Assembly: GCF_021502675.1 (NCBI RefSeq)
Contig: NZ_JAKFHA010000018.1
Coordinates: 110,474 to 174,473 of the forward strand
DNA length: 64,000 nt
Reading direction: 5' to 3'
From: Yinghuangia soli
GTDB taxonomy: Bacteria; Actinomycetota; Actinomycetes; Streptomycetales; Streptomycetaceae
Part shown: one piece after another, positions 16,381 to 24,607 of the stretch
Layout of the letters: each line of letters opens with the position of its first letter
How positions within the stretch are numbered: position 1 is the stretch's first letter
Position numbers and translations under genes: made by a program
Notes under the pieces: model-generated
What the model saw: the letters and a program-made list of their open reading frames with translations, nothing else
Told to the model about the DNA's origin: nothing
Database searches by the model: none

Positions 16381-17235
16381 ATGGACGATCCCACCGCTGC
16401 CGGGGCCCGCAAGCCCGTCGGGATCGGTGCGCGTCCGGCGCCCGCACTGCGGCGGTACGTCGACGGGTACGTCGGGTTCGACCTCCGCGGATTCCCCGCG
16501 GGCGTGCACTGCGGTCCGCCCAGCGGCATGCTCACCGCGGTCATCAGCCTCTCGGACACGATGCAGATGGGGGCGGGCCTCGGCGACGGGTCGCCGGCTG
16601 CCCGCTTCGGCGGTGTGGCCGGCGGGCTGATGCGGCGCTCGGTCGCGGTGCACCACGACGGACGCCAGCACGGCGTGCAGATCGCGCTCACCCCGCTCGG
16701 GGCGCGGGCGATCTACGGGATGCCGGCGGGTGAGCTCGCCGAACGGCTCGTCCCGCTCGAGGACGTCCTCGGCGCGCTGGGCACCGAACTCGTCGACCGG
16801 CTCCGGGCCGCGACGACCTGGCCGGCGCGGTTCGGCACCTTGGACGCGCTGCTGCTCCGGGCCGTCGAGCGGGGCACCGGCGGCGACCCCGTGAACCGGA
16901 TGCGTCCGGAGGTGGCCGAGACGTGGCGCCGCCTCGTCGCCGCGCGGGGACGCGTCCAGGTGGGCGAGGTCGCCGCGGAACTCGGCTGGAGCCGCCGGTA
17001 CCTCGCCGACCGGTTCCGCGGCGAACTGGGGCTGTCCCCGAAGACCTTCGCGCGGGTCCTGCGCTTCGCGCACGCGCACTCGCTGGCGACCGCGCGCAGC
17101 CCGCTCCCGTGGGCCGACCTCGCGACCGCGTCGGGGTACGCCGACCAGGCCCATCTCGTCCGGGATTGGCGCGAGTTCACCGGCCTCTCGCCGACGGCCT
17201 GGCGGCGCAGCGAAGTCCTCCTCGGGGACGGGTAG
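16381..17235 (+). CDS. AraC-family transcriptional regulator
   Basis: A 284-residue regulator. The first ~160 residues form a DUF6597-like sensor part (RRYVDGYVGFDLRGFPAGVH, LTPLGARAIYGMPAGELAE). The C-terminus is a double helix-turn-helix AraC domain (VGEVAAELGWSRRYLADRFR; ATASGYADQAHLVRDWREFT; then GLSPTAWRR). The ATG at 16381 has no ribosome site but sits 7 nt after a TACACT box, so the mRNA is probably leaderless. The target is unknown; the nearest gene on the same strand is a kilobase away. Confidence 0.87.
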   Translation: MDDPTAAGARKPVGIGARPAPALRRYVDGYVGFDLRGFPAGVHCGPPSGMLTAVISLSDTMQMGAGLGDGSPAARFGGVAGGLMRRSVAVHHDGRQHGVQIALTPLGARAIYGMPAGELAERLVPLEDVLGALGTELVDRLRAATTWPARFGTLDALLLRAVERGTGGDPVNRMRPEVAETWRRLVAARGRVQVGEVAAELGWSRRYLADRFRGELGLSPKTFARVLRFAHAHSLATARSPLPWADLATASGYADQAHLVRDWREFTGLSPTAWRRSEVLLGDG

Positions 17236-17385
17236 CCGCCGAGGAGGGGTGCCGGCGTTGCGTCCGTTCGTGCGTCCGACAGAGCTCGAGCCCCCTGTCG
17301 AGGCGTTCCTGGTTCTCATGCGCAGAGTCACGCGGCCGCGATCAGGGGTGGTCCGCCGTCGGCGTCCGTCTCGCCGAGGATGGTT

Positions 17386-18042
17386 CTAGGCGGTCTGGCG
17401 TCCGCCGACGGTGTAGGTCTTCAGGCGGCGTTCGACGTCTTCGAGTTCGGCGTCGCCGAGGATGCGCGGTCCGCCGATGCCGCATGCGCGTACGTAGACC
17501 TCGCACAGCCATTCGAGGACGCTGGTGCGCTCGAACACCTGGTCGATGTCGGTTCCGAGTGTGACGCCGCCGTGGTTGGCGATCAGAGCCGCTGTGCGGC
17601 CGCCGGCCAGCGCGGTGCGGACGTTGAGGGCGAGTTCGGGGGTGCCGTACGTCGCGTAGTCCGCCACGCGCACGTCGCGGCCCCCGAATGCCAGCACGTT
17701 GTAGTGGATCGCCGGGAGCGCGTCGTGTGTGGTCGCGACGACCGCGCCGAACACCGAGTGGGTGTGGACGATCGCGGTCGCGTCCGGGGCTGTGTCGTAA
17801 AGCGCGAGGTGCATCGGGGTCTCGGAAGATGGGACGAGGCATCCGTCCACGACCCGGCCTTCCAGGTCGACCACGGGGCATTCCTCCGGGCGGAGCCGGT
17901 CGAGCTGGACGCCGCTCGGCGTCACGGCCACCACATCGCCGTCCCGGATGCTGAGGTTGCCGGAACTGCCTACGACATAGCCTTGTTCGACCGTCCGGCG
18001 CCCGTACTCGCATAACGCGTCCCGGGCATCTTTCATGAGCAC
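17386..18042 (-). CDS. class II aldolase/adducin family, fuculose-phosphate-aldolase-like
   Basis: A 218-residue zinc-dependent aldolase-type protein. It shows the phosphate-binding GSSGNLSIRDGD loop, VTPSGVQLDRL, the acidic PSSETPMHLALY, the metal-binding HTHSVFGAVVATT, and ALIANHGGVTLG near the end. These match the L-fuculose-1-phosphate/ribulose-phosphate aldolase fold, where His-x-His and the later His hold Zn2+. A GTG at 18042 or an ATG at 18036 can start it. No sugar kinase or isomerase lies beside it, so the true substrate is open. Confidence 0.85.
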   Translation of the reverse strand: MLMKDARDALCEYGRRTVEQGYVVGSSGNLSIRDGDVVAVTPSGVQLDRLRPEECPVVDLEGRVVDGCLVPSSETPMHLALYDTAPDATAIVHTHSVFGAVVATTHDALPAIHYNVLAFGGRDVRVADYATYGTPELALNVRTALAGGRTAALIANHGGVTLGTDIDQVFERTSVLEWLCEVYVRACGIGGPRILGDAELEDVERRLKTYTVGGRQTA

Positions 18043-18394
18043 GGTGTTTTCCCGTTCCTCTCGGGTCGGCGGCCCCGGCCGCAAGGCCCAGTCGGGTTGC
18101 AGGGCCTGCACAGCGGGCGCTGCGTCGCCCGGAGATCCGGCCGGCCCGCCGCCGGGTACCGGCCGTCAAGGTAAGGCTTCGGGTGAGCGCCCTTCGCCCG
18201 GACAGCAGGATCACGCACGGCTCCTGCCGGATCCGGATGGTCCGCCCGACACCGGGCTGTCGGCCGTCTGCGTGATGCGCCGGCGCGACTGCGGTTGCCT
18301 CGCGCCGCCGACGGGCGGCTCGTACTCGCGGTCGACGTCAGCCCGTGGCTGCGGCCGGGCGACACATGCGAGCCGGCTCCGCAATCATTGGCCG
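18043..18394. other. divergent intergenic region, no gene seen
   Basis: It separates the aldolase (minus) from a hypothetical gene (plus). GC-rich without clear stem-loops or coding frames; individual promoter boxes cannot be assigned. Confidence 0.35.
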
Positions 18395-19153
18395 ATGACC
18401 ACAGGCCCGGACCTCCTCAGCCTGAACATCGTGTGCCCACCGCCTGGCGAGGGCGGCATAGAGGTCCGCCCGATCGTCAATGGCCGGGATCTCCTGGCCG
18501 AGGCGGTCCCTCCCCGTCGCGACCCCTGGTACCTGGGAGTGGGTCCCCGGTATCTGCTGGACCACGACGGCCCGTTGCGCGCCGCGGTGACACCCCACGA
18601 GGTTCGTATCGGCTGGTCCGGCTGCGGTGTGGAGGAGTGCTGCGGCGCTCTGTACATGACGGTCAGTCGTGACGGGGATCAGGTGGTCTGGGCGCAGTGG
18701 CGCGACCTGGAGAATCCGAACGTCGACCTGCCGGAGTTGCGGTTCGCCGTAGGCCAGTACGAGACCGAGGTCCGGCGGGCTGAGCAGGACCGCAGTTGGG
18801 AGTGGCCGTCGGGAACGGTCGCACGGCTGCTGGAAGCGGGCCTGAGGAGACGCGAAGACTGGCTCGTGCGCTGGGAGTGCGAGTTGGAAGCCGTCTGGGC
18901 CTCTCGCCAGGAGCCCGATCGAATCCAGGTCCTCCTGAGGCATCCCGCCGGCCGGGCCGACACCGAACTGCCCTGGCTCCAGTTCGGGATGAACCTCCCG
19001 ATCACCACGGACGCCCCATCGGACCAGGCCGAGCGTCTTGAAGCACGCCTGACCTCAGGCGATCCCCGTGCTACCGCCGAGGTTTGGGGAGGCTCGCATC
19101 ATGCCGAGCAACTGGGCTACCCATGGCCGCCCGTCTACCCCTGGAGCAAGTGA
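18395..19153 (+). CDS. hypothetical protein
   Basis: A 252-residue soluble protein with strong codon bias but no family I recognise. It opens MTTGPDLLSLNIVCPPPGEG. A CGVEECCGALYMTVSRDGDQVVW segment has three clustered cysteines, and a Trp-rich helical half follows (RREDWLVRWECELEAVW). The C-terminus ends PWPPVYPWSK. There is no signal peptide or transmembrane helix. It stands alone between a divergent aldolase and a cupin gene. Confidence 0.65.
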   Translation: MTTGPDLLSLNIVCPPPGEGGIEVRPIVNGRDLLAEAVPPRRDPWYLGVGPRYLLDHDGPLRAAVTPHEVRIGWSGCGVEECCGALYMTVSRDGDQVVWAQWRDLENPNVDLPELRFAVGQYETEVRRAEQDRSWEWPSGTVARLLEAGLRRREDWLVRWECELEAVWASRQEPDRIQVLLRHPAGRADTELPWLQFGMNLPITTDAPSDQAERLEARLTSGDPRATAEVWGGSHHAEQLGYPWPPVYPWSK

Positions 19154-19383
19154 ACGGCAGGGAGGGGCTGGATGGGACCTTCCCTGCGCGTAGGCATCCA
19201 TCTGCACCGACATCCCCGGGAGGCGTGACCGCTGATGACGGCGGCACCGACCTCGGAGGTCAAACGGCAAGCCCAGTCGGTTCGTCCGTCGTCGCGCTGT
19301 TCTCGGTGCGCGGATCGCCGCGGCCGGATTCCGTTCCCATTCGTTCAAGACCGCTCGAGTGCTGTCGGCGGACGATCGTCGGC

Positions 19384-19836
19384 ATGAGAATCGTCAGCAA
19401 CGCATTCAAGTCCGTCGACCTGCGCACCACCCCCGTGCACCTGGGACTGGGGTCGACCGCACGCCCTGTCGAGGGTTTCGCCTGGGACCCGGAAGTCCTC
19501 CAGGCCTACGGTGCCGCGACCGCGTCGGACGGCGCCGAAGGCCGCATGGTGATGATCTTCGATGGGGACGGCGACGGCGACCACTGGGAGAGCCACCCGG
19601 CGGGAGACGAACTGGTCGTCTGCCTCACGGGCTCGGTGACGGTCACCCGCGACGCGGACGGGGTGCCCGAACGCATCCTGCTCGGCCCGGGCGAGGCCAC
19701 CGTCAATCCTGCCGGGGTGTGGCACACCGTCGACATGACCGGCCCGTCGTCCATCCTCGCCATCACGGCCGGCGCCGGCACCGACCACCGGCCGCGCACC
19801 GACGCCGACCGCGCCCCGGACGCCGACGGACGCTGA
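19384..19836 (+). CDS. cupin-domain protein
   Basis: A 150-residue single-cupin protein. The core reads HWESHPAGDELVVCLTGSVTV, then ERILLGPGEATVNPAGVWHTVD, matching the two cupin motifs with a His/Glu set for a metal. Typical roles are small-molecule binding, isomerisation or oxygenation. The ATG at 19384 lacks a clear ribosome site. The final 20 codons are Asp/Arg-rich and are partly duplicated at 20501-20551. Confidence 0.82.
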   Translation: MRIVSNAFKSVDLRTTPVHLGLGSTARPVEGFAWDPEVLQAYGAATASDGAEGRMVMIFDGDGDGDHWESHPAGDELVVCLTGSVTVTRDADGVPERILLGPGEATVNPAGVWHTVDMTGPSSILAITAGAGTDHRPRTDADRAPDADGR

Positions 19837-20157
19837 CCGACGGCATCCGGTACGGCTGCGGCCGTCGACTCGGCAGAAATGGCCGGGCTCGACGGCCGGC
19901 AGCATCCCCGGGCGGCGGCCCCCGCGTACGGAACGATGCGCGAACCGGTCTCCGGCAGCTTGTGGCCGCCCTTCTTCGGCTCCGGCGGCAGCGACGGGGA
20001 TGCCGGACGGGGACGCCTCGGTCGCCGGCCTCTTCTGCAGCGGCACCCGGCCCACGCTGCACGCCGGGGTCGACCGGTCCACCACTGCCTGCACCACTCC
20101 CCATATCGGTACAAGCACCGGCGTTACCGGACAGACCGACGACTCGTTGGAGCAGGC
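19837..20157. other. intergenic region, no gene seen
   Basis: No coding frame recognised. The right end holds the ribosome site (GGAG at 20149-20152) of the small secreted protein. Confidence 0.35.
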
Positions 20158-20418
20158 ATGCCGACCGCAACCACCGTACGCCGTCTCGTCACTGCCGCCG
20201 CGGGCGTCCTGCTGGCCTTGCACGGCGGGGCCACCGCCGTACCGGCCGCCGCCTCGACCACCTACCAGCAGCACTACGACCTGTCCGAACAGGAGGTCGT
20301 GGACTGCTCCTTCCGCAACACCGCCACCACGGCGACGAACGCCTCCGCCGACAGCGGCACGAACGTCACGTCCCGAACGCACGGGGTATGCCGCCCGCCG
20401 ACAACCGCAGGCCACTGA
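20158..20418 (+). CDS. small secreted protein
   Basis: An 86-residue predicted secreted protein: a signal peptide with MPTATTVRR, a hydrophobic core (LVTAAAGVLLALHGGATA) and an Ala-rich cleavage region, leaving a mature part of about 54 residues. The mature part has two cysteines (VDCSFRN, HGVCRPP) that could pair, and many Thr/Asn residues. The ATG at 20158 is preceded by GGAG. A strong stem-loop lies 45 bp downstream. No family recognised. Confidence 0.6.
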   Translation: MPTATTVRRLVTAAAGVLLALHGGATAVPAAASTTYQQHYDLSEQEVVDCSFRNTATTATNASADSGTNVTSRTHGVCRPPTTAGH

Positions 20419-20463
20419 CGACACTGCCATCCCGGCCACCTTCCGACAGCCGCGACACATCCT

Positions 20464-20489
20464 GAAGGCCGCTCTGCGGAGCGGCCTTC
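20464..20489 (+). terminator. strong stem-loop after the small secreted gene
   Basis: An exact 11-bp stem (GAAGGCCGCTC / GAGCGGCCTTC) closed by a TGCG loop, a UNCG-type tetraloop. There is no T-run, as is common in high-GC actinomycetes. Confidence 0.75.
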
Positions 20490-20500
20490 GCTGCCACTAC

Positions 20501-20551
20501 GGCCGGCGCCGGCACCGACCACAGGCCGCGCACCGACGCCGACGGACGCTG
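20501..20551 (+). repeat. partial duplicate of the cupin gene's 3' end
   Basis: This segment repeats the cupin coding end at 19767-19836, including the TGA, with one base change and loss of about 18 internal bases. It is detached from any reading frame start. Confidence 0.8.
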
Positions 20552-21026
20552 AACGGCTGCATAGTGCTGTGGCGCGCGTGTGCGTGCCGGTGTTGCGTCT
20601 GAGCTTGGCGTTTGACCTGAAGCGTTGGCGGGACGGGAACGGGGGGCGGTAGGCGGACCGGACGGGGTGGGGCCGCGGGCCGGTGCGGGAGAACGCATGG
20701 GTTGCCGTGGTGGCTGTGGCTCAGACCGTCGGAGCGCATCGGGATAGGCCGTCTTCCGGCTCCTGCCAAGCTACCGAGGCTGCCGGCGCGCGGAGAGGAG
20801 CAGGTACTGACGAACTCGAAGACCGCGCACGCCACCTCGGTGTGCGCTGCCATCGAGGCGACATCCCATCCGAAAAAAGCCCGCCGCCGGGAAGTCCGGG
20901 GAGTCCATCGCTCCATCTTCCCCGGCCTAAGCCGGTGGTGAGGGGCGAAGCGTCACAACGTGCGGGCGATGGAGCACTGCCCCGGCCCGCCTCCCGTGCG
21001 CCCGGTCCGGCGACCGGCGCCCCGGA
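20552..21026. other. intergenic region, no gene seen
   Basis: No convincing gene on either strand. It contains a weak stem (CCGGGGA/TCCCCGG, about 20896-20925) and a short CCGGC-CTAA-GCCGG hairpin (20922-20935) that could end transcription of the minus-strand gene to the right. Confidence 0.35.
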
Positions 21027-21821
21027 TCAGGGAGTGGTGCAGACGACAGTCGCGTACAGGGAGCGATCGGTGCTTTCGGTGTTGGTGGCCCGGATCGTCC
21101 ACCCGGTCGCGGTCGGGCCGGAGGCGTTGTGGAGCAGCTTGGGGTCGCCATATCCGCCGCCGGCGGTCGGCACCTGGTTGGCGGGGCATTCGACGTGGGC
21201 CGACCTGGTCTGTCCGGGTGGCACCGGCACGCCGGTGGTGGTGCCCGCGTCGCTGTGGGGCCGGTTCGAGCACCGGACGAACGCAGCCACCGCGGACGGG
21301 CCGCTGCCCAGGTTCCTGGCCCGCGCGTGCCAGCCCTCGTTGTAGTCGCTCGAATAGCTGAGGAAGTTCCGGTGGGCCGCGGCGGCACCGCCGCCCGCCA
21401 CTACCTGGCCCGCCGGGCACTGCGCGCCGCTGAACACGGTGTCGCCGCTGACGACGGGCCCGGCGACGTGGGTGATGGACGGGTCCGACGTGCAGATCAC
21501 CAGGGGCGTCACGGTCCGTGGCCCGTCGCTGAGGTTGTGGACCGAGAGCTCCCAGCCCACACCCGCGGGGTTCGAGGAGCGCATGAAGACCCCGTTGTCG
21601 GGGCTGAGGGTCAGTCCGCCGCCGGTGGAGGTCTGCCCCGAGGGGCAGTTGAGCCTCGGCAGGTCGAGCACCTGGTTGGGGCCCAGTGTCACGGCGGAGC
21701 CCGTCACGACGCCGCGCGGAGTCGGGGCGGCGGACGGTGCGCCGGGCTCCGCTCCCGCGGCGGGAACCGCGGCACAGAGGATCAGGCCCGCCGCGAAGGC
21801 GGCATTGGCGGTGCGTTTCAT
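21027..21821 (-). CDS. secreted Cys/Gly-rich repeat protein
   Basis: A 264-residue secreted protein. The signal peptide is MKRTANAAFAAGLILCAAVPAAGAEP. The mature part has three approximate repeats of about 75 residues, each beginning with a C-P-x-G/N-Q segment followed by a Gly-rich turn (LNCPSGQTSTGGG, AQCPAGQVVAGGG, VECPANQVPTAGGG). Each then has a W-x(2,7)-N pattern (GWELSVHNLS, GWHARARNLG, GWTIRATNTE) and a later cysteine (LVICTSD, FVRCSN, VVCTTP). One disulfide per repeat is plausible. The ATG at 21821 is used; its ribosome site lies in the 3' arm of a long hairpin. Confidence 0.75.
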   Translation of the reverse strand: MKRTANAAFAAGLILCAAVPAAGAEPGAPSAAPTPRGVVTGSAVTLGPNQVLDLPRLNCPSGQTSTGGGLTLSPDNGVFMRSSNPAGVGWELSVHNLSDGPRTVTPLVICTSDPSITHVAGPVVSGDTVFSGAQCPAGQVVAGGGAAAAHRNFLSYSSDYNEGWHARARNLGSGPSAVAAFVRCSNRPHSDAGTTTGVPVPPGQTRSAHVECPANQVPTAGGGYGDPKLLHNASGPTATGWTIRATNTESTDRSLYATVVCTTP

Positions 21822-21825
21822 TGTT

Positions 21826-21880
21826 GGTCCTTCCCGAACCCGGACGGCAACTGTCGAGTTGCCCGGGTTCGGGAAGGACC
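21826..21880 (-). promoter_or_regulatory. long leader hairpin enclosing the ribosome-binding site
   Basis: Seen on the minus-strand transcript: an arm of 24 bases pairs exactly with a 27-base arm apart from a 3-base bulge, around a CGAC loop. The core pairing is GGTCCTTCCCGAACCCGG with its complement. The GGAAGGA that would serve as ribosome site for the ATG at 21821 is in the 3' arm, 5 nt before the start codon. This suggests translational control or attenuation. Confidence 0.75.
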
Positions 21881-21995
21881 ACACGCACTCACCCGGCAAT
21901 CCACTCCCCCGGCCGAGCCGGGGCGGTTGGCAGCCCAGCAGGACTGGACCGGCGCGACGCTGCGCAAAGTCTCCCGGGTGGTGTTCCGGCGCTTC

Positions 21996-22032
21996 CGTTC
22001 GCGGAACGGTCACCGTGACCGTTCCGCGAACG
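21996..22032. promoter_or_regulatory. perfect 37-bp palindrome
   Basis: Arms of 18 bp (CGTTCGCGGAACGGTCAC and its exact complement) flank a single C. It lies in the divergent region between the secreted-protein gene and the ATP-grasp gene, where an operator for a dimeric or tetrameric regulator would be expected. A cruciform or bidirectional stem-loop is the alternative. Confidence 0.75.
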
Positions 22033-22463
22033 CTTCCGGTTTGCCCGAATCACGGCGTCAGCCCCTGACCAACAGATACGGGGATCAGGAACAGGTACTC
22101 GGCTTGACGTCCAACCTCACTCCGGCTTGCCGAGCGGCTACGTACCCTCGCCTGGAGCGGAGACGACCCGGTCCCGTCGGCGGCGGGTCGGACCACGGCG
22201 GAAGTCCCGCGCGCCAGCGGCTGACCACGTTGCCCGGGTGGGCCTGGCCGTCGGCCGGCTCGTACGGGACGTGCAGGCGACGACGACAGGGCACAGACGA
22301 ACGCAGGCAGACACGCGGGCGGCCGGGTGCCGCGGGGAGGACGCTCGGCGCAGGTGCCGGTTCGCTCAGCGGACAGTGCGGGGCCCTGCGTGCGCGCCGA
22401 GGTACCGGCGTCCGGTTCACTGTGGGGCGGAAGTACCGAATTCCGGCAACTTGGGGAGGGCGC
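22033..22463. other. upstream region of the ATP-grasp gene, no gene seen
   Basis: No coding frame of its own recognised. The right end has GGGGAGG at 22453-22459, the ribosome site of the ATP-grasp gene. Otherwise featureless to the eye. Confidence 0.35.
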
Positions 22464-23351
22464 ATGTCCGGTGGTCCGCGCGTGGTGGTGGCCACGTCCG
22501 CGCTGGGGTTGGAAAGGGACACGGATATGCCGCTGCTCATCGCCGCGCTGCGCGAGCGCGGCGTGGACGCGGTGGCGGCGCGCTGGGACGACGGCGGGAC
22601 CGACTGGGCGCAGTCCGCGGCCGTGGTCGTCCGGTCCACCTGGGACTACACGGAACGGTTGCCCGAGTTCCTGAAGTGGGCGGACGACGTCGCCGCGGCG
22701 ACCCGGCTCGACAACCCGGCGCCGCTGGTGCGCTGGAACACCGACAAGCGGTACCTGGCGGAACTCGGCGCCCGGGGCGTCCCCGTCGTCCCGACCCGGT
22801 TCGTCGCCCCGGGCGAGGACCCGGTGCTCCCCGAGCGCGGCGAGTTCGTGGTCAAGCCGACCGTGTCCGTCGCGGCCCGCGACAGCGCCCGGTACGGGCA
22901 GGACCACCGCGACGCCGCCGTACGGCACATCGCCGCGCTGCACGCCGCGGGCGCGACCGCGATGGTGCAGCCGTACCTGTCGCGGATCGACGAGGGCGAA
23001 CGGGCGCTGGCCTTCATCGGCGGCACCTTCAGCCACGCGCTGCGCAAGGGCCCGGTCCTGACCGACATCGCCGTCGTCGACAACGCCCGCGTCCCGCACC
23101 CGGACCTGGTGCCCCACGAACCGTCGGATGCGGAACTGGCGGTGGCGGCCGCGGCACTCGCCGCAGCCGCCGCCATCACCGACCCGCCGGCCGGCGACCT
23201 GCTCTACGCCCGCGTCGACGTGGCGCTCGCCGACGACGGGTCCCCGGTCCTGATGGAGCTCGAACTCGTCGAGCCCCACCTCTTCCTCGAACTCGCCGAC
23301 GGCGCCGCCGGACGGTTCGCGGACGCGGTGGTCGCGCGCGTCCTGTCCTGA
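22464..23351 (+). CDS. ATP-grasp ligase, RimK/DcsG-like
   Basis: A 295-residue ATP-grasp enzyme. The pre-ATP-grasp part has LIAALRERGVDAVAARWDD and VVVRSTWDYTERLPEFLKW. The nucleotide domain shows NPAPLVRWNTDKRYLAELG, the lysine strand GEFVVKPTVSVAARDS, VQPYLSRIDEGERALAFIGG, and the metal-binding DLLYARVDVAL and LMELELVEPHLFLEL. Such enzymes join a carboxylate to an amine, thiol or hydroxyl through an acyl-phosphate. The substrate is unknown; the family resembles glutathione-synthase-like ligases and the cycloserine enzyme DcsG. Confidence 0.85.
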   Translation: MSGGPRVVVATSALGLERDTDMPLLIAALRERGVDAVAARWDDGGTDWAQSAAVVVRSTWDYTERLPEFLKWADDVAAATRLDNPAPLVRWNTDKRYLAELGARGVPVVPTRFVAPGEDPVLPERGEFVVKPTVSVAARDSARYGQDHRDAAVRHIAALHAAGATAMVQPYLSRIDEGERALAFIGGTFSHALRKGPVLTDIAVVDNARVPHPDLVPHEPSDAELAVAAAALAAAAAITDPPAGDLLYARVDVALADDGSPVLMELELVEPHLFLELADGAAGRFADAVVARVLS

Positions 23352-23439
23352 CGCAGCGGCCCGGGGCGTGCTGCCCCCGCCCTGCCTGAGACCGGCCCGA
23401 CGCCGGCCGGAGCCGGGCCTGGCGCGGACCACGTCCTCG

Positions 23440-24549
23440 TCAGGCCGCGGGGCGACGCGCCAGCCAGACGATGCGCTCGGTGCGGACGTTCAGGTCACCG
23501 CGGTGCAGGACGCTCTCGGGGCCGTCGTCGGCGACGAGGCGGTCCAACAGCGCGAGGTCGTCTGCGCTCAAGCTGGTACCGGCCGCTTCGCCGGTTCCGT
23601 CACCGGTCCCGTCGCCCGCCGCGCCGTCGGCTGCGTTGCCGTGGGCCGGGTCGGCGAGTGCGGTGCGCATGCGGCGCAGCATCGCCTGCGCGTAGCGGCC
23701 CGCGGCCGGCGGCAGCGGGGCGTGCAGGTCGACGGCGAACACGCGTTCCGCCTCGATGGCGAACCCGGCACGCTCCAGATGGGGTGCCCAGTCCGCGCCC
23801 AGGTGCGGGACGTGGTCCGCGTAGCGGCTCTGCAGCGCCGCGCGGGAGCGGGCCTCGATGCCGGACCCGTCCAGTCCCGCGCCGACGCCGTCGGGGAGGA
23901 ACAGCGGGAACCCGTCGAGTTCGGCCAGCGCGAGCAGCCCGCCGGGGCGCAGCGCCGCGAACATCTCGCGCAGCGCCCGGTCGGGGTCGGCCATGTGGTG
24001 CAGGGACGCGGACGCCCACACGAGTTCGACCGGGCCGAGCGCGGGCCAGGCGTCCGCGTCGAGGTCGGCTTCGAGGGGGGTGACGCGGTCGGCGACGCCG
24101 AGCGTACGGGCCTTCCCGGCGAGGTGCTCGAGGAGCTGCGCGGATTTGTCGACGGCGACCGCGTCGGCCTTCGGGAAGAGCGGCAGCAGCGCGAAGGTGC
24201 CCGTGCCGGTGCCGCAGCCCACGTCGGCGATGCGGCGCACCGGCAGGGCGTCGCCGGTGTGCGCGGCCACCCAGCGGGTGACGTCGGCGAGGTGGTCGTG
24301 CAGGACTTCGGCGTCGAGGTCGAGCATGACCGCGAGCTCGGCGTCGAACGCGCCGGCGATGTCGTGGTCGAGGCCCTGGCCGTGCGTGTGCCCGTGCGCA
24401 TGGGCGTGGCCGTGCGCGTGCTGGTGCTGTCCGTGGCCGGGCGTGGGTCCGTGCGTGTGACCGGGCGCGGGGGTGGGCGACGCGTGGTTGTGCTGGTCGG
24501 CGGGCGCGGAGGCGGGGGCGGGGTTCTGGGGGTGCGGTTCGTGCTGCAT
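23440..24549 (-). CDS. SAM-dependent methyltransferase with His-rich N-terminus
   Basis: A 369-residue class I methyltransferase. The SAM-binding core has RRIADVGCGTGTGTFALLPL (motif I), DAVAVDKSA and VELVWASASLHHMADPDRAL, then MFAALRPGGLLALAELD. Residues about 20-60 are a His/Gly-rich stretch (GQHQHAHGHAHAHGHTHGQG) that could bind nickel, zinc or copper. The C-terminal third has a low-complexity GDGTGDGTG linker. The ATG at 24549 is 48 bp from the divergent XRE-cupin gene, the usual arrangement of regulator and target. Confidence 0.87.
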   Translation of the reverse strand: MQHEPHPQNPAPASAPADQHNHASPTPAPGHTHGPTPGHGQHQHAHGHAHAHGHTHGQGLDHDIAGAFDAELAVMLDLDAEVLHDHLADVTRWVAAHTGDALPVRRIADVGCGTGTGTFALLPLFPKADAVAVDKSAQLLEHLAGKARTLGVADRVTPLEADLDADAWPALGPVELVWASASLHHMADPDRALREMFAALRPGGLLALAELDGFPLFLPDGVGAGLDGSGIEARSRAALQSRYADHVPHLGADWAPHLERAGFAIEAERVFAVDLHAPLPPAAGRYAQAMLRRMRTALADPAHGNAADGAAGDGTGDGTGEAAGTSLSADDLALLDRLVADDGPESVLHRGDLNVRTERIVWLARRPAA

Positions 24550-24584
24550 GCGTTCGAGCGTACGAGTGCATTGCCCCAATCGCA

Positions 24585-24607
24585 TACCATCTTGCGTATG
24601 ACGCAAG
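24585..24607 (+). promoter_or_regulatory. promoter and palindromic operator over the XRE start codon
   Basis: TACCAT (24585-24590) stands 7 nt before the ATG and fits the -10 box of a leaderless transcript. CTTGCGT-ATG-ACGCAAG (24591-24607) is an exact inverted repeat with the start codon in its centre. A regulator bound there would block its own promoter and perhaps the divergent methyltransferase gene. Confidence 0.6.

Noticed and set aside
20158..20418. Papain-like protease, from the LSEQEVVDCSF segment
   Set aside because: The resemblance to the papain LSEQ-LVDC motif covers about ten residues; the protein is only 86 residues and lacks the catalytic Cys/His framework.
20497..20916. 139-codon minus-strand frame as a gene
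   Set aside because: No ribosome site, no domain, and it reads through the duplicated cupin tail on the opposite strand; composition is that of a shadow.
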